A stretch of 64,000 nucleotides of DNA from Streptomyces lacrimifluminis. Its GTDB lineage: Bacteria > Actinomycetota > Actinomycetes > Streptomycetales > Streptomycetaceae. A program made the translations under genes and the position numbers. Position 1 is the stretch's first letter. Every line of letters starts with the position of its first letter. Positions 17,640-26,394 of this stretch are shown here, piece after piece. The DNA lies in the NCBI RefSeq assembly GCF_014646095.1, contig NZ_BMMU01000036.1, forward strand, positions 1 to 64,000, read 5' to 3'. Under the pieces are notes generated by a model. The model searched no databases, had not been told where the DNA came from, and was given only the letters and a program-made list of their open reading frames with translations.

Positions 17640-18660
17640 GAAGGTTCCCGGCAGGCTGGCCGGCGACAGCGAGATTTCGGTCCAGATGGTCTTGCCTGTT
17701 GACGTGTACCGGGTTCCCCAGCGTTGGTCAGCTGCGCGACCAGGAACAGACCTCGGCCGCCCTCACCTTCCGGTAGCCGCCCGCCGAAGGTGGGGCGAGG
17801 TGTGGCCGCCGTCGGAGACCTCGACGATGAGACCGCGCTCCTGGATGAGCCGCAGACGCACCGGAGCGTTGCCATAGCGGATCGCGTTGGTGACCAGCTC
17901 ACTGACGACGAGCTCGATGACGAACGACGCGGCTTCGTCGACTCCCCACGCGGCCAGCTGATCGAGGGCCAGCGAGCGCGCTCTTGCCACTTCTGCGGCG
18001 TCGGAGGCCATGTCCCCTGTCGCCACCAGACTCTCGGCCAGGGCGTGGACGCGGAGCAGCAGCAGTGCGGCGTCGTCCTCGGGGGCTTGGGGCAGGAGCC
18101 TGGTGATGCCCCTGTCGCATATCCTGTCCAGTCGGCTGTTCCCGGGCCCGGAGTGTGCGGTGCAGAGAGAGCGGATTCCTGCGTCGATGTCCGTCTGACG
18201 GTTTTCCACGAGTCCGTCGGTGTACAGCGCGAGCATGGCGTCTTCCGGCAGCTCGATGTCGGCGCATCCGAACGGCAGGCCGCCCAGGCCGAGGGGCGGT
18301 CCGGCGGGAAGGTCCACAGGCTCGGTGTGCCCGTCGGGGGGTGACGAGTACGGGCGGGAGGTGGCCCGCCCGGGCCATGACGCGGTGCCGGGAGACCGGA
18401 AGGTAGACCGCGTACAGGCAGGTGACGCCCAGTGCCTGGTCCCCGGCCTCAGCGGGCCCGGAAGGCGAGGCGCCGGTCCGCGCCACGAGGTCGTCGAGAC
18501 GGGCGAGCAGTTCGTCCGGCGCCAGGTCGAGCGCCGCCAGCGCCGCGACGGTGGTGCGCACCCGGCCCATGGTGGCGGCCGCGCCCATGCCGTGTCCGGC
18601 GACATCCCCCACCACCAGCCCGACGCGTGCCCCGGAGAGGGGGCCGGACTCCCCGGTCAC
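17640..18660 (-). pseudogene. Broken SpoIIE-type phosphatase with an HATPase anti-sigma domain
   Basis: Minus-strand pieces of a Streptomyces PP2C/SpoIIE-HATPase protein. The first frame has 'GARVGLVVGDVAGHGMGAAA' and 'TMGRVRTTVAALAALDLAPD' (phosphatase core). The second frame has 'AMLALYTDGLVENRQTDIDA' and, further on, 'ASFVIELVVSELVTNAIRYG' with the ATPase N-box. The third has 'GGRGLFLVAQLTN', and a fourth gives 'RWGTRYTSTGKTIWTE'. Shifts lie near 18310, 17790 and 17725. The N-terminal sensor part and the metal-binding start of the phosphatase are missing. Non-functional. Confidence 0.8.
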
Positions 18661-18841
18661 GCCCTGTGAAAATGCTCGTCATCGCCGCTCCTGAGGTTGG
18701 TGCAGGAGAGCTTCGGCTCATTCAATGTACCGCCGGGCGCCCTAGGCGCACGCCTGCACGCGATGGGCGGCGAGGAGTCGGCGCAAGGCATTGCTGCTCT
18801 CCTCGGTGCAGCCCGGTGAGCCGGAAGAGCCGCACGCACGC

Positions 18842-19748
18842 CTACACGCGACCGAAGTAGTCGGTGTAGCACCCCACCGGGTCCCCCTCGTAGCTCCACG
18901 GCCAGGGCGTCACCAGTCCGCCGACCGCGGAGAGGACCGGGCCGGCATTGCCGCTGCGGCCCGCCCGGATCAGGGCGTAGGCGAGCGTTCCCAGGTCCGC
19001 GACGGCGGCCGCGTGACGCAGGTGACCGGGTTTGCAGCCAGTGGGCGTGGCCTGGTCCAGCAGCCGTGCGGTGTGCGGTTGTGACCAGTACGGGCTCACG
19101 CCCAGCGCCTGGATTCCTCCGCTGCTCCTTTCTCGGTGGTGCTGCCGCACAGCCGCGGTCAGGGGCGGGCATGCCGTCGGCGCATCCCACGGCATGACCG
19201 CGATGGCGTCGTCGAGGAAGTCCCGCAGCGCGGCCTGGCTGCCCTGCTGCTCCGGGGAGAGGTAGCCCAGGATCTGCAGGTGCGCCTCCCGGTGCCATGG
19301 ATCACGCGCGTGTTATTCCCTGCCAGGCGGGCGAGAGTTCAGAGCTCGGCCGCCCCAGAAGCCGCAGCGCCGCCAGCGCACCCACCCACGGGGTCGGATC
19401 GGCCGGGCGGGCATCGGCGGCGACGCGGCAGAGCGCCAGGGCCCCACGCGGATCGGTCGCCAGTTCGGACCAGGTGGCCAGCAGCAGGGCATCCGGGTCG
19501 CGGAGCCGGCGTTCGCGCCAGCCCCGGGCCAGCGCGGGTGCGGCCTGCGCGAGGACGCCGACACGGTGGCAGCGGCGGTCCCAGTCGTCACCGGTGGCCC
19601 GCAGGAGCCACTCCACCTGGGCGATGGCGAGGTCCTGCGGTCCGGGGCCGCGGGCGGCGGCGATTCCATTCAGTACCCGGCCCAGCGCAACGTCGTCGAG
19701 TTCGGGGGCGAGTCGGGATGCCTGTCGTTTGTGGCCGAAGAGAGCCAT
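18842..19748 (-). pseudogene. Conserved hypothetical gene, frameshifted
   Basis: Starts at ATG 19748, seven bases after the stop of the gamma-glutamyl hydrolase gene, so it is the last member of that operon. The first frame (to 19302) reads 'MALFGHKRQASRLAPELDDV', 'VEWLLRATGDDWDRRCHRVG', 'DPDALLLATWSELATDPRGA' and ends in 'SPAWQGITRA'. Shifting one base near 19305 continues with 'RDPWHREAHLQILGYLSPEQ', 'LRDFLDDAIAVMPWDAPTAC' and 'GGLVTPWPWSYEGDPVGCYT', ending at 18842. All-helical repeat-like protein of about 300 residues; no function known to me. One frameshift only, so a sequence error is possible. Confidence 0.6.
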
Positions 19749-19754
19749 GTCTTT

Positions 19755-20477
19755 TCAGTGTCTGTTGTGGGCGGCCTGGACCAACGCGTCGAACAGGGCC
19801 TGCTGGGCCGGGTCCTGGTCCGCGGTGTCCTCGGGGTGCCATTGCACCGCCGTGAACCACCCCGGGTGTCCTGGCAGTTCGAGCCCTTCCACCGTGCCGT
19901 CGGCGGCCCGCGCGGTGGGCTTGAGCCCGGCACCGATGCGCTCGACTCGCTGGTGGTGGTAGCAGGAAACCTCCGTCTTCTCCGCGCCGGTAGCCTGTTC
20001 GAGCAGAGTGCCGCGCTGGATCGCGACCGGGTGCACGATGTGCCGGTGTTCGCGGTCCGCGCCGCCCATGTCCTGTTCCAGGCTGCCGCCGAGAGCGACG
20101 TTCACCACCTGCAGCCCACGGCAGATCGCGAACATGGGCAGGCCCGAGTCCAGGGCCCGCCGGGCGACTTCGAGGTCGAACACGTCCTGGAGGTCGTCGA
20201 CGTCATACACGCTGCCATGGGTGTCGGCGGCTCCGTAGCGGTGCGGTGCCAGGTCTCCGCCGCCCGGGAGCAACACGCCGTCGAAGCGGGCGAGCCGCTC
20301 GGCCACGTCGGCTCCGGCCGGGTCGGCGGGGTGGATGCTCACCGGCTCGCCCCCGGCCCGCCACACGGCCTCGACCAGCGCGCGGGCATTCACCTCGGCG
20401 GCGTAGCGGAGCGCGGACGTGATGGCGGCGAACCGAGCCGGAATCGCGATCAGGGGTCGCGTGTGCGTACGGGTCAC
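19755..20477 (-). CDS. Class I glutamine amidotransferase, PuuD-like gamma-glutamyl hydrolase
   Basis: 240 residues from GTG 20477, which overlaps the stop of the aldehyde dehydrogenase gene as GTGA. The peptidase C26 pattern is complete: 'GVLLPGGGDLAPHRYGA', the nucleophile Cys in 'FAICRGLQVVNVALGGSLEQ', and His/Glu in 'FTAVQWHPEDTA'. In E. coli PuuD releases gamma-aminobutyrate from its gamma-glutamyl derivative. Beside a glutamine-synthetase-like ligase, a PuuC-like dehydrogenase and a permease, it most likely removes glutamate from the oxidised product of the amine. The frame is open upstream to 20669 but that part is antisense to the dehydrogenase. Confidence 0.87.
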   Translation of the reverse strand: MTRTHTRPLIAIPARFAAITSALRYAAEVNARALVEAVWRAGGEPVSIHPADPAGADVAERLARFDGVLLPGGGDLAPHRYGAADTHGSVYDVDDLQDVFDLEVARRALDSGLPMFAICRGLQVVNVALGGSLEQDMGGADREHRHIVHPVAIQRGTLLEQATGAEKTEVSCYHHQRVERIGAGLKPTARAADGTVEGLELPGHPGWFTAVQWHPEDTADQDPAQQALFDALVQAAHNRH

Positions 20478-21964
20478 AGCTGGATCCAGGTGGTCTTCAA
20501 CTCGGTGTACTTCTCTATGGCGTGGGCGGACTTGTCGCGGCCGTTGCCCGACTGCTTCATGCCACCGAAGGGCACTGTCAGGTCGCCCTCCTCGTAGCAG
20601 TTGACCCAGACCGTCCCTGCCTTCAGCGCGCGCGACACCTTGTGGGCGGTGGACAGGTCGGAGGTCCACAGGCCTGCGGCGAGGCCGTACTCGGTGGCGT
20701 TGGCCAGCCGTACCGCCTCGTCGAGGTCGTCGAAGGCAAGGACGGACAGGACAGGGCCGAAGATCTCCTCACGGGCCAGCCGCATGCCGGGGTCGACCCG
20801 GTCGAACACGGTGGGCCGCAGGTAGCTGCCGCCGGTCTCGGCCAGGGCCCGGCCCCCGCCCACGCGCAGCCGGGCACCCTCGTCCAGGCCGGATGCGACA
20901 TGCTCCAAAACACTGCCGAGGTGGCCGTCGCCGACCAGTGCGCCCATCTCGGTGGCCGGATCGAGCGGGTCGCCCACCCGCAGGTCGCGCGCCCGCGCCA
21001 CGACGGCCTCCGTGACCTGTTCGGCGATGGAGGAGTGGACCAGCAGTCGGGAGGGTGCGGTGCACATCTCGCCCTGGTTGAAGAAGATGCCCCAGGCCGC
21101 GGTCGCCGCCGCCTTCTCCAGGTCCGGGGCGTCGGGCAGCACGATGTTCGGTGACTTGCCGCCGAGCTCGAGCCAGACGCGCTTGAGGTTGGAGTCGGCG
21201 GCGTAGCGCAGGAAGTGGCGGCCGACGGCGGTGGATCCGGTGAAGGCCAGGACATCGACGTCGGGGTGGAGGCCGAGCGCCCGGCCGGCCACAGGCCCGT
21301 CACCGGTGACCACGTTGAGGACGCCAGGCGGCAGTCCGGCGTCGGTGGCGACGCGGCCGAGGAGAAGGGCGGACAGCGGAGAGGACTCCGACGGCTTCAG
21401 GACGACCGTACAGCCGGCGGCGAGCGCGGGAGCGACTTTCCAACTCGCCAACGTGACCGGGAAGTTCCACGGCACGACGGCGCCGACGACACCTGTCGGC
21501 TCCCGGGTGACCAGGGCGAGCGAGTCCGGTGCGGTGTGGGGAGCCTCGTCGGTGAGTTTGTCGGCGAGCTGTCCGTACCAGCGGAAGGTGTTGATCGCGG
21601 CGCGCAGCTCGATGGCGTACGCGTCCGTGATCGGTTTGCCCATCTCCAGGCTCACGGTCAGCGCCAGTTCCTCGCGCCGCTCTTCCAGCAGTTCGGCGAT
21701 CCGCAGCAGGATCCGGCCGCGCTCGGCGGGCGCCAGATGCGGCCACGGCCCTGTGTCGAAGGCGCGGCGCGCCGCCGCGACGGCGAGATCGACCTCTGTC
21801 TCCCGCGCGTCCGCGACCTGGACCAGGGTCTGACCGTCGCGAGGGGAGATCACGGCGAACGACGCACCGTCACCGGCTTCGTCCTTGCCGTCGATGTGGT
21901 GCTGCGTGGGCAGGTCGAGTCCCTTGGCGCGGCGCAGCAGTTCTTTATGGGTGGCGTTCAGCAC
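20474..21964 (-). CDS. Aldehyde dehydrogenase, PuuC-like
   Basis: 496 residues, NAD(P)-dependent aldehyde dehydrogenase superfamily. The NAD site is 'VGAVVPWNFPVTLASWKVAP' and 'VLAFTGSTAVGRHFL', the general base Glu is in 'VWLELGGKSPN', and the catalytic Cys is in 'FFNQGEMCTAPSRLLV'. The closest branch by eye is gamma-glutamyl-gamma-aminobutyraldehyde / betaine aldehyde dehydrogenase. The start is GTG 21964, with GGAG a short distance upstream. It would oxidise the aldehyde made from the gamma-glutamylated amine to the acid that the downstream hydrolase cleaves. Overlaps that gene by four bases. Confidence 0.9.
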   Translation of the reverse strand: MLNATHKELLRRAKGLDLPTQHHIDGKDEAGDGASFAVISPRDGQTLVQVADARETEVDLAVAAARRAFDTGPWPHLAPAERGRILLRIAELLEERREELALTVSLEMGKPITDAYAIELRAAINTFRWYGQLADKLTDEAPHTAPDSLALVTREPTGVVGAVVPWNFPVTLASWKVAPALAAGCTVVLKPSESSPLSALLLGRVATDAGLPPGVLNVVTGDGPVAGRALGLHPDVDVLAFTGSTAVGRHFLRYAADSNLKRVWLELGGKSPNIVLPDAPDLEKAAATAAWGIFFNQGEMCTAPSRLLVHSSIAEQVTEAVVARARDLRVGDPLDPATEMGALVGDGHLGSVLEHVASGLDEGARLRVGGGRALAETGGSYLRPTVFDRVDPGMRLAREEIFGPVLSVLAFDDLDEAVRLANATEYGLAAGLWTSDLSTAHKVSRALKAGTVWVNCYEEGDLTVPFGGMKQSGNGRDKSAHAIEKYTELKTTWIQL

Positions 21965-22082
21965 GCGCTCTCCATCTCCGTTTCCTCCATGTCATTCGAT
22001 GACAAACGACTCGCGCTGTTCGGTAGAAGGTCCGATACGGCCGGGACGCGGGCTCCGGCCGTATCGGTGGGGATCGCGGTGT

Positions 22083-23549
22083 TCAGTCGGTGTTTTCTGC
22101 CCTGGGCCGCGTCAGCCGGGCGGCGACGAGGCCGAGGATCAGCACCACCGGAACGGTGGCCTGGAGCCATATGGCCGTGGTCCGGTCGCCGCCGATGAGC
22201 GTCGTGAAGTTGGCGACGATGAGCCAGATAGCACCGGCGATGCCGAGCGCGCCCAGTACGGGGGCGATCAGGGTGTTCCAGGGGCGGGTGTCGGCGCCGG
22301 AGCGGCGGAAGTACACGATGACCGAGACCGAGGTCAGGAAGTACAGCAGCATGATGCCCAGGACGGCGACTCCGCTGAACCAGGAGAAGAGGGTCAGCAC
22401 CGGGTCCTTGCCCAGGATCGCGAAGGGCACCACGAGCAGCACCGCGATCACGGTCTGCACGGTGCCCGCCACCCAGGGCGAGTGACGCCGGTTGATGGCG
22501 GTCAGGCCCTGCGGCAGGAGCCCTTCGCGGCCGAGCGAGAACAGGTAGCGGTTGGCGGAGTTGTGGAAGGCCAGGAGGCCGGCGAACAGAGAAGTGGCCA
22601 GCAGGATCGGCAGTACGTCGTCGACCCAGCCGCCGAACTGGGCGGAGATCGGCGCGAAGACGAAGGCCGCGGCGTCGCCGCTCTCCAGAGCCTTGCCCGC
22701 ATCGGCCGTGGCTCGAGACGCGCCGTGTGCGGAGACCAGCATCCATGAGACGAAAGCGAAGAAGCCGGTGACCACCACGACGGACAGGTAGGTGGCCCGG
22801 GGAACGGTCTTGCGGGGTTCACGGGCCTCCTCGCCGTAGATGGCGGTGGCCTCGAAGCCGAACATCGACGCCACGGCGAACATCAGCGCCACACCGGGAG
22901 CGCCCTGGAGCGCGGCGGACGGCGAGAAGCTGTCCGTGAGACCGAGCCCCTCGGGGCCACCGCCCTTGAAGAACGTCACGAGGGCGAAGACGATCAGGAC
23001 GCTGAACTCCGCCAGCACGAAGACGGCGAGGATCTTCGCGCCCATCTCGATGCCCGAGGCACCGAGCACCTGGACGATCACCATCGTGACCAGGGCCCAG
23101 ACCCACCACGCCACGTGGGCACCGCTGTGGTACTCGACAAGACCGCTCATGATGCTTCCGTACAGCCCGTACATACAGGCTTGCACGACACAGTAGGAGA
23201 AGAGCGCGACAGCGGCGCTGCCGGAGCCGGTCGAGCGGCCGAGGCCCTTGCCGATGTAAGTGTAGAAAGCGCCGGCGTCCACGACGTGGCGGCCCATGGC
23301 GACGAAGCCGACCGAGAACAGCAGGATGACGACGCCGGCCGCGAGATAGGCGGACGGAGCGCCCGCGCCGTTTCCGATGGCGATGGCGATCGGCACGGCG
23401 CCGGCGATGCCGGTCAGCGGCGCCTGGGCGGAGAGAACGAAGAAGAGGATGCCGAGGACACCGAGCGAGTTGGGCTTGAGGCTGCCTGCCATGGATGCAT
23501 CTTGTGCGGCTTGTGCGGGAACCACGGTCTGACTGTCCACTCGAATCAC
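22083..23549 (-). CDS. APC-superfamily amino acid/amine permease
   Basis: 488 residues, about 12 membrane segments. The N-terminal 'GVLGILFFVLSAQAPLTGIA' holds the unwound first helix typical of APC permeases, and the glycine-rich 'FGFEATAIYGEEAREPRKTV' follows in helix 6 and its loop. Helices then repeat through 'SVIVYFRRSGADTRPWNTLI'. The substrate cannot be read from sequence; the neighbouring gamma-glutamylation genes suggest an amine. Start is GTG 23549 or, nine bases in, GTG 23540, which has AGG at better distance. Its promoter region carries both motifs shared with the rest of the island. Confidence 0.9.
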   Translation of the reverse strand: MIRVDSQTVVPAQAAQDASMAGSLKPNSLGVLGILFFVLSAQAPLTGIAGAVPIAIAIGNGAGAPSAYLAAGVVILLFSVGFVAMGRHVVDAGAFYTYIGKGLGRSTGSGSAAVALFSYCVVQACMYGLYGSIMSGLVEYHSGAHVAWWVWALVTMVIVQVLGASGIEMGAKILAVFVLAEFSVLIVFALVTFFKGGGPEGLGLTDSFSPSAALQGAPGVALMFAVASMFGFEATAIYGEEAREPRKTVPRATYLSVVVVTGFFAFVSWMLVSAHGASRATADAGKALESGDAAAFVFAPISAQFGGWVDDVLPILLATSLFAGLLAFHNSANRYLFSLGREGLLPQGLTAINRRHSPWVAGTVQTVIAVLLVVPFAILGKDPVLTLFSWFSGVAVLGIMLLYFLTSVSVIVYFRRSGADTRPWNTLIAPVLGALGIAGAIWLIVANFTTLIGGDRTTAIWLQATVPVVLILGLVAARLTRPRAENTD

Positions 23550-23575
23550 CTACCGGGGACGGGGAGGGGGCGGAG

Positions 23576-23638
23576 TTTGTTTTGGGCCAAACGAGTTGCC
23601 CCATGGTGAGCCGGAACTATCCGTTTGACAAGGGGGTA
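23576..23638 (-). promoter_or_regulatory. Permease promoter region with shared motifs
   Basis: On the minus strand a -35-like TTGTCA (23631-23626) is followed by a 17-base spacer containing a TATCC half-site (plus-strand 23618-23622), a weak -10 near 23608-23603, then CGTTTGGCCCAAAACAAA at 23593-23576. The last resembles the TTTGGC-CAAACAA element at both promoters near 32.7 kb. Suggests co-regulation with the rest of the island; the -10 is not convincing. Confidence 0.5.
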
Positions 23639-23710
23639 TGGGGAGATCCTTTGTGGGGCGGCGGAGTTCTTACACGGTGGTAACCGGGGACTCGCGGCAC
23701 GGGCGACGGA

Positions 23711-24658
23711 TTACGCGGTCGTCCTCTCCACGCGCCGCATGACGTCCCGGCAGAAGGTTCCGACGCCGTTGGGGTCGTCGATGAACTGGTTCGGCTTGAT
23801 GCAGAAGGTGGTGAAGCCGAGCTCCATCTGTTCCGGAATGGAGGAAAGGGCATTGCCGAGGTCGGCTGGCGAGTGGTCGTCGGGGAACACGGCCTGGGTG
23901 CCGCCGATCATCTCCAGGTCGGCGATGTCGCGTCCTGCTCCGGTCATGGCGTCCCCGAGCTGCCGCACGTCTTCGGGTGTGGGCCGTCCGAGCGGGTGGA
24001 AGCCGTGGCCGTACTGCACGAGCCTCCGCAGCAGCGGGCCGTGCATGCCCTGTCCGCCGAACCACAGCCGCGGGCCGTCAGGACGGTACGCCTTGGGCTC
24101 GAAGTAGACGTCCTCGAAGGGATAGTGCTCGCCGTCGTGGGAGATCGGGGAGGGTCCCCAGGCCTTCGCCCAGACCTGAAGGTGCTCGTCCAGCAGCCGC
24201 CCCCGCTTGCCGAACGGCACGCCCAGGGCCGCGTACTCGTCCCTGCTCCAGCTCACCGTGGGCTGCACCACGAGACGGCCCTCGCTGAGCAGGTCCAGCG
24301 TGCCGAGTTCGCGGGCGAGCAGCAGGGGATGGCGCAGCGGTGCGAGGACGGCCGCGGCGGCCAGCCGGAGGCGGGAGGTGACGGAGGCGATGGAGGCGAG
24401 CAGGAGCAGGGAGTTCGGCCAGGGGGTGTAGGGGTCCTGGTTGCCCGGGAGGGCGTAGTCGCGGGGGTTTCCCATGACACCGGCGGCCCCGGCGTCCGGT
24501 CCGAGCACGATGTGTTCGCTGACCATGACCGCGTCGAAGCCGGCGTCCTCGGCCTCGCGGGCCCACCGTACGGCGGTGGGCAGGTCCGCCCGGTCGCCGG
24601 TCAGCGTCCAGTTCTCGCTCAGGACGAGCAGCATGCGGGGAGGGGTGGGTGTGGGCAC
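23711..24658 (-). CDS. LLM-class flavin-dependent oxidoreductase
   Basis: About 315 residues of luciferase-like monooxygenase fold: 'AREAEDAGFDAVMVSEHIVL' (conserved His), 'SLLLLASIASVTSRLRLAAA' and 'LATLDLLSEGRLV'-type helix 'LARELGTLDLLSEGRLVVQP', 'DEHLQVWAKAWGPSPISHDG' and 'GPRLWFGGQGMHGPLLRRLV'. The cofactor is FMN or F420, not decidable by eye. GTG 24658 is chosen with AAGGA ten bases upstream; the frame is open to 24697, but that start lies inside a tandem repeat. It follows the ferredoxin and P450 genes and may supply an oxidation or dehydrogenation in the same pathway. Confidence 0.82.
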   Translation of the reverse strand: MPTPTPPRMLLVLSENWTLTGDRADLPTAVRWAREAEDAGFDAVMVSEHIVLGPDAGAAGVMGNPRDYALPGNQDPYTPWPNSLLLLASIASVTSRLRLAAAAVLAPLRHPLLLARELGTLDLLSEGRLVVQPTVSWSRDEYAALGVPFGKRGRLLDEHLQVWAKAWGPSPISHDGEHYPFEDVYFEPKAYRPDGPRLWFGGQGMHGPLLRRLVQYGHGFHPLGRPTPEDVRQLGDAMTGAGRDIADLEMIGGTQAVFPDDHSPADLGNALSSIPEQMELGFTTFCIKPNQFIDDPNGVGTFCRDVMRRVERTTA

Positions 24659-24672
24659 GTGAGGATGTCCTT

Positions 24673-24712
24673 CACTCGTGGGGACCGGGTCTGTCACTCG
24701 TGGGGACCGGGT
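24673..24712. repeat. Tandem 18-bp repeat at the ferredoxin/oxidoreductase junction
   Basis: CACTCGTGGGGACCGGGT occurs at 24673-24690 and again at 24695-24712, with a partial third copy from 24715 that is the end of the ferredoxin reading frame. Looks like a local duplication of the gene end; it changes the spacing between ferredoxin stop and oxidoreductase start and supplies a spurious ATG at 24697. Confidence 0.75.
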
Positions 24713-24925
24713 TTACTCGTGCACCGTGATGGCCTGGAGCGGACATACGTCGGCGGCTTCGTACAGCTCCTCGGCGCTCTCCTCGTCCACGTCGGCCACG
24801 TAGACGTCGGTCGCCCGCGACCGCAGGGACAGGCGTCCGTCGTCGTCGAGTGCGAACAGGTCGGGGGCCGCGTACACGCACTGGCCGTGGTCCTGGCACT
24901 TCTTGAGGTCGACTTCGACCTTCAT
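24713..24925 (-). CDS. Small [3Fe-4S]/[4Fe-4S] ferredoxin, P450 partner
   Basis: 70 residues with the bacterial P450-type ferredoxin pattern: Cys10, His13, Cys16 in 'KCQDHGQCVYAAPDLF' and Cys61 in 'ADVCPLQAITV'. Three Cys and a His in place of the second Cys imply a [3Fe-4S] or His-ligated cluster. It directly follows the P450 gene on the same strand (gap about 40 bases) and most likely delivers electrons to it from the FAD reductase at 31.1 kb. ATG 24925 is preceded by AGGAG. Confidence 0.9.
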   Translation of the reverse strand: MKVEVDLKKCQDHGQCVYAAPDLFALDDDGRLSLRSRATDVYVADVDEESAEELYEAADVCPLQAITVHE

Positions 24926-24966
24926 GACGGCTCCTGTCTCTCTCGGTTCTCGGAGGGGTCGGGGGA

Positions 24967-26163
24967 TCAGAGAAAACGGACGGGGAGGTGGGTGATCGTG
25001 CGCAGGAACTCGGTGTGCGCATAGGAGGGTTCACCGGCCGGCTCGACACCGGAGAACCGGTTGACGATCGAGCTGAAGACGATGCCGGCCTCGGCGCGGG
25101 CCAGGATCTGGCCGGCGCAGCCGTGCATGCCGGAACCGAAGGCCAGGTGCTGACCGGCGGCGACCGGGCGGGTGTGGTCGAAGGTGTCGGGGTCGACGAA
25201 GACCTCCGGGTCGCGGTTGGCCGAGGCGACGAGCAGGGCCAGCACCTCTCCGGCCGGTACCGTGGTGTTGCCGATGACCGTGTCCTGCGTGGTCAGGCGC
25301 ACCACCATCGACTCGGGCGTGTCGATCCGCAGGATCTCGTTGATGATGCCCGGCCGTGCCTCCGGCTCGTCCCGGTAGGCGGTGAACAGCCCGGGCTGCT
25401 GAGTCATCAGCCAGATGCCGTGGTTGATCAGGTGCTTGACGTCGAGGTGGCCCACGGCGAAGAACAGGAAGATGGTGTGGACGACCTCTTCCTCGGTCAT
25501 CCTGCCCTCGTCCTGCGCGGCGATGAAGGCGTCGATCAGGCCCTCGCCGGGGTGGGCTCGTTTGTCTGCCACCAGTCGGCGGATGTGCTCGGCGAACCAG
25601 GCGAACGCCTCCGTGGTGGCGCGGGCCTCCTCGTCGTTGCCGCCGGGGCCGAGGCTCAGCCCGATCTCGTAGGTCTTGCGCTGGATGGTGTCCATCTCGG
25701 TCGGCTCGATGCCGAAGATGTGGCAGGTGGTGTCGAAGGTGCACTTCAGGGAGAGGCCGTCGGCCGCGTCCAGGGTGCCGTCGCCCTTCTCCACCTCGTC
25801 GAGTACAGCCTCCACGGCGGCCCGCATCACCTGGGACCACACCTCGACCGCCTTGGGTGTGAACCAGCGGTTGGTGATCCGCCGCAGCCTCGTGTGGTCG
25901 GGGGCGTCCTTGCCGAGCATGGTGTGGTGGATCGGGATGGCCGGCCCGAAGTCGAGCTGTTGCACGCTCAGTGTGGGGTTCCGGATCAGCCGGGCGACGT
26001 CCTCGTAGCGGGAGACGACGTACAGGCCGACCGGATGCCTGTAGACAGGGTGCTCCTGCCGCAGCCGCGCGTAGTACGGGTAGGGGTCCGCACGGAAGCC
26101 GGGGTCACGGAAGGGCAGCAGATCCTCGGCGGCGGACGCGGGTCCGGCCGTGGTGACGGTCAT
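24967..26163 (-). CDS. Cytochrome P450 with atypical I-helix
   Basis: 398 residues from ATG 26163 with AGGAG upstream. The heme site is 'LAFGSGMHGCAGQILARAEA', and the ExxR motif is in 'INEILRIDTPESMV'. In the I-helix, where most P450s have A/G-Gly-x-Asp/Glu-Thr, this protein has 'FFAVGHLDVKHLINHG': Asp is kept but Thr is Val. The general type is close to soluble bacterial P450s acting on aromatic acids (CYP199-like by the heme region), but this is only an impression. It starts the P450-ferredoxin-LLM unit, whose promoter contains the inverted repeat at 26253-26272. Confidence 0.9.
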   Translation of the reverse strand: MTVTTAGPASAAEDLLPFRDPGFRADPYPYYARLRQEHPVYRHPVGLYVVSRYEDVARLIRNPTLSVQQLDFGPAIPIHHTMLGKDAPDHTRLRRITNRWFTPKAVEVWSQVMRAAVEAVLDEVEKGDGTLDAADGLSLKCTFDTTCHIFGIEPTEMDTIQRKTYEIGLSLGPGGNDEEARATTEAFAWFAEHIRRLVADKRAHPGEGLIDAFIAAQDEGRMTEEEVVHTIFLFFAVGHLDVKHLINHGIWLMTQQPGLFTAYRDEPEARPGIINEILRIDTPESMVVRLTTQDTVIGNTTVPAGEVLALLVASANRDPEVFVDPDTFDHTRPVAAGQHLAFGSGMHGCAGQILARAEAGIVFSSIVNRFSGVEPAGEPSYAHTEFLRTITHLPVRFL

Positions 26164-26250
26164 GTCGTGACACTCCTCGTATCGGTCGCGAGACGGAGGC
26201 GGAGCTGGGGAGGAGAAGAGGGAGGGCGACCAGTGGGCCCTGCACCACCG

Positions 26251-26279
26251 AGAATTATCCACACGGATAATTTCGTCAA
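26251..26279 (-). promoter_or_regulatory. P450 promoter with embedded operator
   Basis: On the minus strand -35 TTGACG (26279-26274), 17 bases, then AATTCT (26256-26251) as a weak -10. The perfect inverted repeat AATTATCC-ACAC-GGATAATT (26253-26272) fills the spacer, the classic position for a TetR-type repressor. The same TATCC-N4-GGATA core is found at 32720-32733. The neighbouring TetR (26395-26997) is the obvious candidate. Confidence 0.75.
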
Positions 26280-26324
26280 TGCTTCGCGCGCACGCAATCA
26301 ACTCTTTACGCCGCCGGAAACAGG

Positions 26325-26355
26325 CGAGTCCCCGTCGCTGGGCGACGGGGACTCG
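26325..26355 (-). terminator. Strong hairpin after the TetR gene
   Basis: Perfect 14-bp arms (26325-26338 and 26342-26355) with a TGG loop, 40 bases after the TetR stop on the minus strand and just before the P450 promoter. It lacks a T-tract but its position marks the end of the hpa-TetR transcript and separates it from the P450 unit. Confidence 0.8.
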
Positions 26356-26394
26356 TCCTGACCTGCTGTTATGGCAGGGATTACGGCATGGCGA

